DNA from: JAWXUK01 sp044432725
GTDB lineage: Bacteria > Bacillota > Clostridia > Oscillospirales > Oscillospiraceae
Length of the DNA: 64,000 bases
Assembly (NCBI GenBank): GCA_044432725.1
Contig: JAWXUL010000002.1
Location: 124,001 to 188,000, forward strand
Direction: 5' to 3'
A program made the position numbers and the translations under genes. Under the pieces are notes generated by a model. It was not told the DNA's origin. It did no database searches and saw only the letters and a list, made by a program, of their open reading frames with translations. Below, one piece after another: positions 1 to 10,239 of this stretch. The stretch's first letter is position 1, and each line of letters starts with the position of its first letter.

Positions 1-17
1 AAGGATTCCATTGGTTC

Positions 18-785
18 CTAGGCTGATTGTTGTTTTCCTGTATGGTCCAAGATATAATCGCCCTCTAGTAAAATTTCTGAAATCTTCACAAAGGAATAGC
101 CCTGAGATTGCAGAGTTTCCAGTATTACTGGTAGTGCTTCTGGGGTATGAAGAGCAGCATTGTGGAATAGAACAATAGAGCCTGATGCTGTTTTGGAAAT
201 GACACGTTCTGCGATTTCTTTGGCAGAGATGTCCATCCAATCATGACTGTCCACATCCCATTGGATTGGCTCCATACCCATGGCTCGGATGGTGGTGATA
301 ACATGGTCATCATAATCCCCATAAGGTAATCGGACTAAGGTGGGGCGTATCCCTGTGATGGCTTCTATTTTGTCGTTACAAGCATTTAAATCTGCCACGA
401 TTTCTTCTGGTGAAAGCTTGGGATAATGGGCATGGGTGTTGGAGTGGTTCATGATTTCATGTCCTGCTTGGTGGAGTGCCAAAACGGATTCGGGAAAACG
501 CTCTACCCAATCTCCCACCACAAAAAAGGTTGCTTTTACATCATATGTTTCTAAAATGTCAATGAGTTCTTGGGTGTCTTCGTTGCCCCAAGCTGCATCA
601 AAACTGATGGAGAGAATTTTTTCCTCTTGTGCCACAGAGTAAATGGGCAGCTGACGGCTGGTGGCAGAGACAGCAATGACTTGTTTCACAGCAGAATGTC
701 CCCCCACGGCAAGGAGACAGCACATCCCCACAACACCCCAAAGCCACCAAATTTTTCTGATGTAAAAAATGTGTATTTTTTTCAT
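18..785 (-). CDS. Polysaccharide deacetylase, PdaB-like (sporulation family)
   Basis: This is a 255-aa NodB-type deacetylase predicted to remove acetyl groups from peptidoglycan or a related polysaccharide outside the membrane. The start at 785 follows an AAGGAGGT ribosome site; the longer frame would add 20 unsupported residues. A single N-terminal membrane anchor (WWLWGVVGMCCLLAVGG) is visible. The metal and catalytic motifs follow in order: SFDAAWGNEDT, HSNTHAHYP, RLPYGDYD and a C-terminal IVLFHNA. Size and architecture match the PdaB group of spore-former deacetylases, but other NodB subfamilies cannot be excluded. It is divergent from typA. Confidence 0.85.
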   Translation of the reverse strand: MKKIHIFYIRKIWWLWGVVGMCCLLAVGGHSAVKQVIAVSATSRQLPIYSVAQEEKILSISFDAAWGNEDTQELIDILETYDVKATFFVVGDWVERFPESVLALHQAGHEIMNHSNTHAHYPKLSPEEIVADLNACNDKIEAITGIRPTLVRLPYGDYDDHVITTIRAMGMEPIQWDVDSHDWMDISAKEIAERVISKTASGSIVLFHNAALHTPEALPVILETLQSQGYSFVKISEILLEGDYILDHTGKQQSA

Positions 786-939
786 ATTTCTACCTCCTTG
801 TTGTATTCTATCGAAAAAAGGGGAAGAATAGAACTTGTTTTCCAAAAAGGATAAAGATACTTGAAAAGATTTTCCACTGTAATAAGGGCTGTACCTTCTT
901 GTTTGAAAAATTCTTTTTTCGTAAATTTCCTTTTCCCTC

Positions 940-968
940 TTGCATTTTTGGCTTAAGTGCTGTATAAT
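940..968 (+). promoter_or_regulatory. Sigma-A promoter of typA
   Basis: A -35 TTGCAT (940-945) and a -10 TATAAT (963-968) are separated by 17 bases, about 50 bases upstream of the typA start. Confidence 0.75.
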
Positions 969-1022
969 ATAGTGTTACTAGCGTAATCAAAAACAAATGA
1001 AATAAATGAAGAGGTGCAAACA

Positions 1023-2852
<1,830 letters not shown>

Positions 2853-2863
2853 GAGGTGATTTT

Positions 2864-3100
2864 ATGTTGAACCTTTTTTCTGTGACAGAGCGTTATTGTC
2901 AAAATATGAATTTACAGAAATTTGCCCTTGTGAAAATTTGTATTCTCTCTGCGGGTGCCTTGATTGGTCTCTGTTCTCCAGAGAAATATAAAAAGCCAGC
3001 CTTGATGGTGGCAAGTTGTCTCTTTGCCTTAACTTATATTCCAGTGATGATGGATTTTTTCAAAAGTTTCAAGACAGAGGACGAGGAAATGTATTTATAA
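2864..3100 (+). CDS. Small membrane protein, unknown function
   Basis: A 78-aa protein starting 11 bases after the typA stop, with the ribosome site AGGAGGTGA, so probably co-transcribed with typA. It has a short polar N-terminus, two hydrophobic stretches (KICILSAGALIGL and LMVASCLFALTYIPVMM) and an acidic C-terminus (KTEDEEMYL). The segment from KICILSAGALIGL onward resembles GKIVALSVGAIIAL in the next gene, so the two are probably paralogues. Similar short two-helix proteins in Clostridia carry no experimental function that I know of. Confidence 0.7.
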   Translation: MLNLFSVTERYCQNMNLQKFALVKICILSAGALIGLCSPEKYKKPALMVASCLFALTYIPVMMDFFKSFKTEDEEMYL

Positions 3101-3150
3101 GCTGAAAATAAAATATATTTATCACTTGAAAATAATTGGAGGTAGTAAAA

Positions 3151-3498
3151 ATGGCTAGATGGATTACAAATTCTGAAGAAGAAGTAAAAACAACAGCAGG
3201 AGAACTGGGATGGGGGAAGATTGTAGCGTTATCTGTGGGTGCAATCATTGCTTTGTCTGCTCGTAAGGATGAAAAACCTTTTTTAAGAACCCTTGCTCTT
3301 TTAGGACTTGTCTTTGGTGGGATTGTTTTTATTTCAAAAAATACTGATATCAAAATTGGTTGGAGTATGTCTGATGATTCTGCTTGCGATTGCGATTGCG
3401 ACGGAGATTGCGATTGCGATGGCAACTGTGATTGTGGGGACGACTGTGCTTGCAAACAAAAAGCAGCTGACCTAGAAGCACAAGATTTGGCTGACTAA
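3151..3498 (+). CDS. Small membrane protein with Cys-Asp repeat tail
   Basis: A 115-aa protein; the start at 3151 follows GGAGGTAGTAAAA, whereas the longer frame (3136) lacks a ribosome site. The N-terminal half has two hydrophobic segments (KIVALSVGAIIALSA and LRTLALLGLVFGGIVFI) that align with the preceding 78-aa protein. The C-terminal 30 or so residues alternate Cys with Asp or Gly (for example ACDCDCDGDCDCDG) and look like a metal-binding or redox tail. The tail is encoded by near-tandem TGCGAT hexamers that could change in number by slippage. Function unknown; metal binding is inference from composition only. Confidence 0.7.
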   Translation: MARWITNSEEEVKTTAGELGWGKIVALSVGAIIALSARKDEKPFLRTLALLGLVFGGIVFISKNTDIKIGWSMSDDSACDCDCDGDCDCDGNCDCGDDCACKQKAADLEAQDLAD

Positions 3499-3584
3499 TT
3501 TCAAAAGAAACTGGCTTGCTCTTCACGCTCCTCTTGTTCTCCTTTCTGGAGTGAGGGTTCTTGAAAATGGCAATGGAGTCAAAA

Positions 3585-3635
3585 TGTATAATATCCCCCT
3601 TTTCTTCCCATACTGGAAGAAAGGGGGGTTTTTTT
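3585..3635 (+). promoter_or_regulatory. Hairpin with terminator features overlapping the gerA promoter/RBS
   Basis: An inverted repeat (3595-3609 pairing with 3614-3628) is followed by seven T residues (3629-3635), the form of an intrinsic terminator. The T-run abuts the gerA ATG at 3636, and the right arm (AAAGGGGGG) is the only ribosome site for gerA. TGTATA (3585-3590) and CATACTG (3609-3615), 18 bases apart, resemble a forespore sigma-G promoter, the class that drives gerA operons in Bacillus. Vegetative read-through would be terminated or have its ribosome site masked, while sigma-G initiation would begin inside the right arm. Confidence 0.5.
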
Positions 3636-5165
3636 ATGTCCAAAAACAAAAAGCCAGAAGATGAAAAACCAGTGAAGGGGCATTTCCACCCAGCCCCCAA
3701 ACAGCTTTACCCAGAGGAATTATCTATCGAAAATATACGAAATGTTTTTAAAGACTGTGCTGATTTTATGGAGAGGACTGCCTTTGTCAATGGGGATTCC
3801 CACCGTGAACTGACTTTGTTTTTTCTCAATGGTATGGTGCGAGGGGAGCGAGCCAACGACTATATCTTAAAGCCATTATCAGAAAACAGTAAACTGTCCT
3901 CTGTGCCTTTGGAAGAGGCATTTACCTTGATGGAGCAAGGTGGGCTTTATAATTTAAACTTACGTCGTCGAAGCACCTTGGACGAAGTGGCCGATGATCT
4001 CGCCCAAGGCTGGACGGTGGTTATGGGGAAAGGGCTTTCTTTTGCTTTGTCCTTTTTCACTGCCACAGAAGAAAAAAGATCTGTAGGGGAGCCAGTGAAC
4101 GAGCCAGCCTTGAAAGGCTCACGAGAGAGTTTTTCGGAAAGTGTTCTTACCAACACGGCAATGGTTCGACGAAAAATACGTGCCCCACAAGTGAAAATCA
4201 AAGAGTATATCATTGGACGAAAAACAAGAACTCCTGTGGACGTGGTTTGGATAGACGGGATTGCGCCCTTAGAAACAGTTGCCTTAGTGGAGGAACGCTT
4301 AGAAGCCATGGATATTGACGGGGTGGAGACCACAGGGAATTTAGAAGAATATTTGGTGGACAGTCTGGTGACACCTTTTCCCCTGATGCCCTATACCCAA
4401 CGTCCTGACCGTTTTTGTGGAGGCTTGCTTGAAGGAAAGGTGGGGCTTTTGGCAGAGGGTTTGCCCTTGGGCTATCTCCTTCCTGGGACTTTAGATCAGT
4501 TCTTTCGCACAGGACAGGATAAAAGCTTTAACTGGATGCTCTCCACCTTTCTTATGACCTTGCGTTATCTTTGTATGATTATCACCTTGGTGTTACCGGC
4601 TTTTTATATTGCTCTTGTCACCTTCCATCCTGAAGCGATTCCCGTGGAACTGGCATTGTCCATTGTGGCAGCCAAGCAAGAGGTTCCTTTTTCCACGATT
4701 TTCGAGGTGTTGATTTTGCTCCTAGCCTTCGAGGTCTTGCAAGAGGCGGGCTTGCGACTCCCTCCCTCCATTGGTTCTACAGTGTCTATCTTAGGGGGGC
4801 TTGTGGTGGGGAATGCTGCTGTGGATGCCCACATCATATCACCAGCTGTTTTAATCGCTGTCGCAGTGGCGGGCATTGCGGGATATGTGATGCCCTCACA
4901 AGATTTTTCAGCAGCCTTACGGATTTGGCGCTTTGCACTGGCGCTTCTTGCTAGTATTGGGGGGATGTTTGCTTTGACTTGTGGGATCGCTGGTTTAATT
5001 GCTCATCTAGGTCGATTGGAAAGCTTTGGCACACCTTATTTGGCGCCTTTTACTGTGGGGGCTGGGCAAGGTAGAGGGAAATCTGACCTGTTACGTCGCC
5101 CCTTACCCTTTGCCAAATGGCGTGGTGGGATTTATGGTATTCCCAATCGACGAAATCAAAAGTGA
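3636..5165 (+). CDS. Spore germination receptor subunit A (GerA/GerKA family)
   Basis: A 509-aa A subunit of a GerA-type nutrient germinant receptor of the spore inner membrane. The N-terminal soluble domain contains the family motif TNTAMVRRKIRAPQ and the following IIGRKTRTPVDV stretch. Four or five membrane segments fill the C-terminal third, including the conserved FEVLQEAGLRLPPSIG. The start at 3636 is chosen because AAAGGGGGG lies immediately upstream; the longer frame has no ribosome site. It is followed at 11 bases by the C subunit and then the B subunit (order A-C-B). The germinant cannot be predicted from sequence. Confidence 0.93.
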   Translation: MSKNKKPEDEKPVKGHFHPAPKQLYPEELSIENIRNVFKDCADFMERTAFVNGDSHRELTLFFLNGMVRGERANDYILKPLSENSKLSSVPLEEAFTLMEQGGLYNLNLRRRSTLDEVADDLAQGWTVVMGKGLSFALSFFTATEEKRSVGEPVNEPALKGSRESFSESVLTNTAMVRRKIRAPQVKIKEYIIGRKTRTPVDVVWIDGIAPLETVALVEERLEAMDIDGVETTGNLEEYLVDSLVTPFPLMPYTQRPDRFCGGLLEGKVGLLAEGLPLGYLLPGTLDQFFRTGQDKSFNWMLSTFLMTLRYLCMIITLVLPAFYIALVTFHPEAIPVELALSIVAAKQEVPFSTIFEVLILLLAFEVLQEAGLRLPPSIGSTVSILGGLVVGNAAVDAHIISPAVLIAVAVAGIAGYVMPSQDFSAALRIWRFALALLASIGGMFALTCGIAGLIAHLGRLESFGTPYLAPFTVGAGQGRGKSDLLRRPLPFAKWRGGIYGIPNRRNQK

Positions 5166-5176
5166 GGGAGGATAAA

Positions 5177-6235
5177 ATGAAAGAATCAAAAGAAGCAAAA
5201 ACTTTGTTCCAACTGTTTTTAGTGTTGATTGCTTTGCTCTTTTTAAGCTCTTGCTCTTCTTATTTACCAGAAGCCCAAGAGATGGGGAACATGGCGCTTT
5301 TGCGAAGCTTTGGCATTGACCGTGGAGATATGTGGACTGTCAGTGTATCCACTGGGCAACAGCGAAAGGGAAGTAGTCAAGAGGATCCAGTGATTTTATC
5401 TGGCAAGGCTTTGACCCTTCAAGGGGCTTGTGAAGAGATTTCTGGGTATACAGAAGATTATGTTTTCTTCGGCTATGTGGACCAACTGATTTTGGGAGAA
5501 GAACTGGCTGAGAGTGGGATTTATTCTGCCCTGAACTACTTTGTCACAGAGAATCAATTAAGCCTTGGGACAGGCTTGTGGATTACTCTGGGTACTGCAG
5601 AAGCTTTGATTGCTTCTGGCACAGACCAAGGAACAGGGGAGCATCTGGAAACCTTGACAGAAGAAAGTACTTTGGGCATCTCTGGCATCACAAGAAAGGT
5701 GGGGGAAGTGTTGGCTGATTATCATCATCAAGGGGCTTCTTATGTTCCTATCCTAGTCCCAAGTGAAGAGGAAGTCCTTCGGGACGGAGGCTATGGGATT
5801 CTGGTGGGAGATCGTCTAACCAGTATTTTGGAAGGGGATTTGTCTCGTGGCTTGAGTCTTTTGGAATGTCATCCTCAGCTTGTGGAGATGGTTCTGCCCG
5901 AGGGGGCTTATGCTGTGGAACTGAAAGAAATGTCTCGGAAAATATGTCCGTCTTGGCATGAGTCAGGCAGTTTAGAGGAAATCGTCATTTCATTAGAAGT
6001 CCAAGGCTCTTTGGTAGAGTGTCCCTTGACACCTCGAGAGGACATCACAGCCCAGTTGGAAGAGAAGCTATCCCATCTTGCTATGAGCACCTTGGCTGTC
6101 TTGCAAGAAGAGGGGGCTGATGTCCTTCATTTACAAGGAGAAGTGAGTCTCGCCTCTCCCTTTCAAAGCAGAGAGATGGATTGGGATTTTTCGCAAGTGA
6201 CCCTCAAAACAGAAGTACACGTAGATTGGATTTAG
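5177..6235 (+). CDS. Spore germination receptor lipoprotein subunit C (Ger(x)C)
   Basis: A 352-aa lipoprotein subunit of the germinant receptor. The start follows GGGAGGATAAA. The signal peptide ends in a lipobox (LLFLSSCSS), so it is predicted to be lipidated and anchored on the outer face of the spore inner membrane. The rest contains Ger(x)C features: an early LLRSFGIDRG segment, a middle region around FFGYVDQLILGEELAESG, and a C-terminal domain ending in TLKTEVHVDWI. It lies between the A and B subunit genes, whose products would form the receptor with it. Confidence 0.9.
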   Translation: MKESKEAKTLFQLFLVLIALLFLSSCSSYLPEAQEMGNMALLRSFGIDRGDMWTVSVSTGQQRKGSSQEDPVILSGKALTLQGACEEISGYTEDYVFFGYVDQLILGEELAESGIYSALNYFVTENQLSLGTGLWITLGTAEALIASGTDQGTGEHLETLTEESTLGISGITRKVGEVLADYHHQGASYVPILVPSEEEVLRDGGYGILVGDRLTSILEGDLSRGLSLLECHPQLVEMVLPEGAYAVELKEMSRKICPSWHESGSLEEIVISLEVQGSLVECPLTPREDITAQLEEKLSHLAMSTLAVLQEEGADVLHLQGEVSLASPFQSREMDWDFSQVTLKTEVHVDWI

Positions 6236-6245
6236 AGGTGGAATC

Positions 6246-7361
6246 ATGGATAAACGAACAAAAGATAACATCTCTATGACGCAGTTTCTCATTCTTACTT
6301 GGGGGGCTTTGTTGTCTCCCTTGATTGAGTCACTGTTGCCTTTGGAGGGCAGTCTTGCTTTTCTTCTCCCTTTGTTTCTCTTACCCTTTTTTCTTTTGTG
6401 GGGATTGGGGATTGGGAAATTTTGTGGTGAGGGGCGAGGGCTGGCACAGGGGATTTGGGACTCTTTTGGCTCTGTATTGGGGAGAGTCATCTTATTGGCT
6501 TATTTACTGTGGAGCTGTGTTTTGTTGGCAGTCCAACTGCGACTTTGTGGGCTGTCTTTTCTTTCTGTAGGATATCGAGAAGGATCTCTTTATTTTATCC
6601 TACCTGTCTTAGGGCTGTTTGTACTGTGGATGTCAGGAGGAAGTTTTTCAGGCTTTGCACGAGGCTCTACCTTTTATTTTGGTATTTTGTTCTGTGTCTT
6701 TCTCTTAGTCTTGCTTTTTTCACTGCCACAGGTAGAAGTGCTTCGTTTCTTTCCCCTGTGGACAGGGGAAGAGATGTTTCCTTCTGGTAATTTCCTCCCT
6801 TCTTTCGGACTGTTCGGCTATGGGATCTATGCAAGTTTTTTCTGGGGAGAAGTGATATGGAGTGGCGAGACAGGCAAGGAGCAAGGGAAGGTCTGGTGCT
6901 TCTGGGGCATTTCTGGCTGTATTTTTCTTTCTGCTTATCTTTTCATTGCCACAGGAATCTTTGGAGCGGGGTTTCTCTCTCAGCTTTCTCAGCCGTTTTT
7001 TCAACTTTCTAAAGGTATTGTTGTAGAGGGAGGATTTCAACGGGTGGAATCCATCGTCCTTGCCTTATGGACTTTGGGGGATTTTATTTTATTGGGGGTA
7101 TTGCTTCGTGGTGGGGGGCAATGTGGGAAAAGGCTGATAGGCTGGAACCACAGCCCCTTGATTATGACAGGGATCTTGTGTATTTCCACGGTACTTTCCT
7201 TGTTTGTCATCGAAGATTTACCTGCACCCTTTTTATATTGGGGAAATGTCTTTTTTGCTTGGGTCTTTCCTGTTGTTTTTATTTTGACAGGATTTTTCCA
7301 AAAAATCTTGAAAAAGCCCTTGCAATCTGGGAATCATTGTGTTAAGATAGAGGGTGATTAA
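6246..7361 (+). CDS. Spore germination receptor permease subunit B (GerAB family)
   Basis: A 371-aa polytopic membrane protein of the amino-acid/polyamine/organocation superfamily GerAB branch, predicted to bind the germinant within its transmembrane helices. It starts 10 bases after the C subunit with the ribosome site GAGGTGGAATC. About ten hydrophobic helices are visible, starting ISMTQFLILTWGALLSPLIESL, which is typical of GerB proteins. It completes the gerA-gerC-gerB operon. secG follows after 24 bases, so read-through into secG is possible. Confidence 0.9.
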   Translation: MDKRTKDNISMTQFLILTWGALLSPLIESLLPLEGSLAFLLPLFLLPFFLLWGLGIGKFCGEGRGLAQGIWDSFGSVLGRVILLAYLLWSCVLLAVQLRLCGLSFLSVGYREGSLYFILPVLGLFVLWMSGGSFSGFARGSTFYFGILFCVFLLVLLFSLPQVEVLRFFPLWTGEEMFPSGNFLPSFGLFGYGIYASFFWGEVIWSGETGKEQGKVWCFWGISGCIFLSAYLFIATGIFGAGFLSQLSQPFFQLSKGIVVEGGFQRVESIVLALWTLGDFILLGVLLRGGGQCGKRLIGWNHSPLIMTGILCISTVLSLFVIEDLPAPFLYWGNVFFAWVFPVVFILTGFFQKILKKPLQSGNHCVKIEGD

Positions 7362-7385
7362 ATCACTGAAGAAAGGAAAATCACA

Positions 7386-7628
7386 ATGAACGAAACTTTA
7401 CGCATGGTACTGTCTATTGTACAAGTGCTTTGCTCTCTCACTCTAATTACTGTGGTGATGTTGCAATCTGGAAAGAGTGCAGGGCTATCTGGTGCGATCT
7501 CTGGTGGAGGAGGGGACACTTTTCTCTCTAAAAATAAGGCAAAAACACTGGATTCTAAATTGGCAAGATTGACAAAATGGGTTGCTTTCCTCTTTATGTT
7601 TTTGACAATTATTTTGTCACTGACTTAA
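7386..7628 (+). CDS. secG: Preprotein translocase subunit SecG
   Basis: An 80-aa subunit of the SecYEG protein-export channel. The family signature is intact: an N-terminal helix, then VVMLQSGKSAGLSGAISGGG, then a second helix (VAFLFMFLTIILSL). The linker carries the usual FLSKNKAKTLDSKLARLT region. The ribosome site is GAAAGGAAAATCACA. It sits alone after the germination operon and is closed by a strong terminator. The rnr, smpB and ssrA genes that often follow secG in Firmicutes are not here. Confidence 0.95.
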   Translation: MNETLRMVLSIVQVLCSLTLITVVMLQSGKSAGLSGAISGGGGDTFLSKNKAKTLDSKLARLTKWVAFLFMFLTIILSLT

Positions 7629-7667
7629 TGGCTTGCATCTCCCCAAACAGAACTATCAAGTGAATCA

Positions 7668-7703
7668 CAGGGCATATCCTCTTGGGATATGCCCTGTTTT
7701 TTT
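7668..7703 (+). terminator. Rho-independent terminator after secG
   Basis: The stem GGGCATATCC (7670-7679) pairs with GGATATGCCC (7685-7694), followed by a T-run at 7696-7703. Confidence 0.9.
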
Positions 7704-7756
7704 CTTTGTACAGCTAGGAAAGAAAGAAGCATAAAGAGTTTTTCCTAGCGTTCGAC

Positions 7757-7791
7757 AAAAAAAGAGAATCCAGTCAGGATTCTCTTTTTCT
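7757..7791 (-). terminator. Terminator of the 189-aa gene (bidirectional form)
   Basis: AGAGAATCC and GGATTCTCT flank a five-base loop (about 7763-7785). A-runs on the left and T-runs on the right make it usable on either strand; it lies just beyond the stop of the minus-strand gene. Confidence 0.8.
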
Positions 7792-7793
7792 GA

Positions 7794-8363
7794 TTAATTT
7801 TTCTTCTTGTCTGCGTCTTTTTTTCCTTCATTTTTTTGTGAAGGTGAATTAAGTTCTGGTCGAGCGCCGTCTCCCAAGCTGGCTGTGATGCCAGCTTTGA
7901 TGCTGATTAAGTCAGAGACCATGCCTTTGTCCAGAAGTTCAAAGGCTTTGATAAATTCTTTTTTATCCTCTACAGAGAGACCACGCCAACCACGAATAAA
8001 GGGGTTTGCTGGCTCTGCTGGGGGGATGGTTTGATAACTTTCTGTGTGGTCAGGGTGATTTGTCACAGTTGCAGTGAAATCTAAATCTGTTGCCAAAAGT
8101 TTTCCATTGATTGGTTCACAGGTGTCAATCAGGGTGAGAATTTCTGTTAGGTGATGGGGACTATCTACAAAAATAGTAATCACCCCTAAACTGTCATCGT
8201 AACCAGCAAGGTTTGTATCATATTTGAATTTACCCACAAATTTTTCTTCAATTCGACAAAGTGCGTGTAGCATAAGCGTGGTATTGTAAGAACTGAGGGT
8301 TACAAAATTCACCTTTTTACTGACTTGTAATTGACCTTTTTTTACCATTGATCCAAATTGCAT
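7794..8363 (-). CDS. Protein of unknown function, 189 aa
   Basis: I do not recognise this family. The chosen start (8363) follows AAGGGGAATCGTT; in-frame upstream ATGs at 8387 and 8459 lack a ribosome site and lie close to or inside the promoter. The protein is soluble and alpha/beta-like, with no signal peptide or membrane segment. A central Pro-rich link (IPPAEPANPFIRGWRG) precedes a helical segment, and the C-terminus is highly charged (KNEGKKDADKKKN). It has its own sigma-A promoter and terminator, so it is a monocistronic gene that is probably vegetatively expressed. Confidence 0.75.
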   Translation of the reverse strand: MQFGSMVKKGQLQVSKKVNFVTLSSYNTTLMLHALCRIEEKFVGKFKYDTNLAGYDDSLGVITIFVDSPHHLTEILTLIDTCEPINGKLLATDLDFTATVTNHPDHTESYQTIPPAEPANPFIRGWRGLSVEDKKEFIKAFELLDKGMVSDLISIKAGITASLGDGARPELNSPSQKNEGKKDADKKKN

Positions 8364-8399
8364 AACGATTCCCCTTTTAAGTAGCATTCTACTTCCTTT

Positions 8400-8428
8400 A
8401 GTATAACACAGTTGACTAATTTTGTCAA
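8400..8428 (-). promoter_or_regulatory. Sigma-A promoter of the 189-aa gene
   Basis: On the minus strand a consensus TTGACA (8428-8423) and TATACT (8405-8400) are separated by 17 bases, about 30 bases upstream of the start codon. Confidence 0.85.
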
Positions 8429-8462
8429 AAGAAATTTTCTCGCAAAATTTCCCTTGCAATAC

Positions 8463-8491
8463 TTGACAGAGTCCAAGAGATATTGTATCAT
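8463..8491 (+). promoter_or_regulatory. Sigma-A promoter of the M23 peptidase gene
   Basis: TTGACA (8463-8468) and TATCAT (8486-8491) have 17-base spacing. A GTAAC-6-GTTAC inverted repeat follows near 8499-8514, close to the expected transcription start. Confidence 0.7.
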
Positions 8492-8548
8492 TAGTATTGT
8501 AACTGTTTTGTTACTTTTGTCATTATTTGTTTTTATGGAGGATCTGCT

Positions 8549-10003
8549 ATGGTGTTAGCCTTGGAAAAAGAAAATTTAAGACGTGTTCGGGCACGTTTGG
8601 GCGGGGTACGACGATTTTTACATTTTCATCTACGTCGAATTTTTTCCAAAACCCAACTGGTTCTCCATGGCTATCACAGCACAGGCCCCCTTACTTTTTT
8701 GATTACTGCAAGTAGTATTGGACTGGCTTTGGTCTTGTCCACCCTTTATACCACTTCTTATGTAGTTACCATAGATGGTGTGGAGATGGGTGTGGTGGAA
8801 AACCATCAGGTGGTTTCCCGAGCCATTGCCCAAGTCGAGGCACAAGGCAAATCCATCTTAGGGGAAGATTATACGGTGAATAATCAGGTCAGCTATCAGT
8901 TTGGTCTTCACCTTTACTCTCAACTAACAGACAGTTCTGGGATAGAGCATTATCTTTATTCTCAGCTGGATGATTTGGGGGCACATCTCCTTCGCTACGA
9001 AGTTCGTTTGGAAGGAAAATCTTTGGGGATTATCGAAAAAGAAGAAGATCTGAGCCAAATTTTAGATAGTATATTAGATGAGTATCGCACAGAAAACACT
9101 ATTTCAGCTGTATTTGTAGAGGACATCAGTCTGAAGGAAGTATATGAGGGGTCCTTTATGGACTTGGATCTCCTTTATGACACCTTAACAGAAAATACCA
9201 CAGGAGAAACCCTTTATGAAGTGGAGTCTGGGGATACGTTTAATGCTATCGCCTTTGCTCATGATATGACTTCTAGCGATTTGCAAAGTTTGAATCCTGA
9301 CCAAGACCCAAACCGTCTTTTTATTGGGGATATTTTAAACATCAAAGAAATTATTCCTCGTCTTTCTGTTGTGACAGTGAATCATGAAACTTATTTAGAA
9401 GCCATTCCCTGTCCTGTGGAAGAGGTGAATGATAATACGATTTATATCGGTAGCTCTAAAATCCTTGTCCAAGGAGAAGAAGGGGAAGCGTTGGTGGAAG
9501 CCAACATCACTTTCCTCAATGGAAAGGCAGTAGAGACAGAGGTGATTTCCTCTCTCACCATTGAAGAACCCACCACCACCACCAAAGCAATCGGTACCTT
9601 AGAACGGCCAAAAACTGCCTCTTATGGTTCTTTTGTCTGGCCAACCACTGGACGTATTTCTTCTTATTTTGGTGGACGAACATTGTATGGCTCTTATAAC
9701 TATCACTCTGGTTTGGACATTGCCAACAGTGCAGGTACCACCATTGTTGCTGCAGATGGCGGTACAGTCACCTTTTCTGGTTGGCGTTCTAGCTATGGAA
9801 ATTTGGTCATTATCACCCATGACAATGGCTGGCAAACCTATTATGCCCATAATACCAGTAATTTGGTTTCCACAGGTCAAAAGGTTTATCGTGGTCAAAG
9901 CATAGCCAAGATGGGCACCACAGGAAATTCCACTGGGAACCATCTCCATTTCGAAGTGAGAATCAATGGAACTGCTGTGAACCCACTGGGGTATTTGCCT
10001 TAA
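8549..10003 (+). CDS. LysM and G5-like domain M23 family metallopeptidase
   Basis: A 484-aa cell-wall endopeptidase, membrane-anchored with its catalytic domain outside. After a basic N-terminus there is one transmembrane helix (about residues 50-68), then a long linker. A LysM peptidoglycan-binding domain follows (YEVESGDTFNAIAF to IGDILNI, about 225-270), then a G5-like region with the VEANITFLNGK segment. The C-terminal peptidase_M23 domain (from about 365) has the zinc motifs YHSGLDIAN and HLHFEV plus THDNGWQTYYAH. The layout resembles spore-former DipM/SpoIIQ-like hydrolases, but with LysM. The ribosome site GGAGGATCTGCT fixes the start. Closed by a strong terminator. Confidence 0.92.
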   Translation: MVLALEKENLRRVRARLGGVRRFLHFHLRRIFSKTQLVLHGYHSTGPLTFLITASSIGLALVLSTLYTTSYVVTIDGVEMGVVENHQVVSRAIAQVEAQGKSILGEDYTVNNQVSYQFGLHLYSQLTDSSGIEHYLYSQLDDLGAHLLRYEVRLEGKSLGIIEKEEDLSQILDSILDEYRTENTISAVFVEDISLKEVYEGSFMDLDLLYDTLTENTTGETLYEVESGDTFNAIAFAHDMTSSDLQSLNPDQDPNRLFIGDILNIKEIIPRLSVVTVNHETYLEAIPCPVEEVNDNTIYIGSSKILVQGEEGEALVEANITFLNGKAVETEVISSLTIEEPTTTTKAIGTLERPKTASYGSFVWPTTGRISSYFGGRTLYGSYNYHSGLDIANSAGTTIVAADGGTVTFSGWRSSYGNLVIITHDNGWQTYYAHNTSNLVSTGQKVYRGQSIAKMGTTGNSTGNHLHFEVRINGTAVNPLGYLP

Positions 10004-10022
10004 AACTTTTTATAGATAGATC

Positions 10023-10057
10023 AAAACAGCACTCTTCTTGGGAGTGCTGTTTTTTCT
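10023..10057 (+). terminator. Rho-independent terminator after the M23 peptidase
   Basis: AACAGCACTC pairs with GAGTGCTGTT around a short loop, followed by six or more T residues at about 10050-10057. Confidence 0.92.
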
Positions 10058-10239
10058 TTTTGTTTTGGAGGCTTTTTCCTCTTCTTTCTTTTGAATTTAC
10101 ACGATAGAACAATAGCTAGTCTCGAAAAGAGTGGGGAAGATTCTACATGGAAAAAAAATAAAAAAATCCTTTTCTTCTGTCTGGTTTTGTGATATAATAA
10201 GATTACTAATATCGCCAAGAAGAGAGAGGATGGTGTCCC

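Noticed and set aside
3069..3455. 128-aa minus-strand Ser/Gln-rich frame opposite the Cys-Asp gene
   Set aside because: Its repetitive SQSQ sequence is simply the complement of the TGCGAT hexamers.
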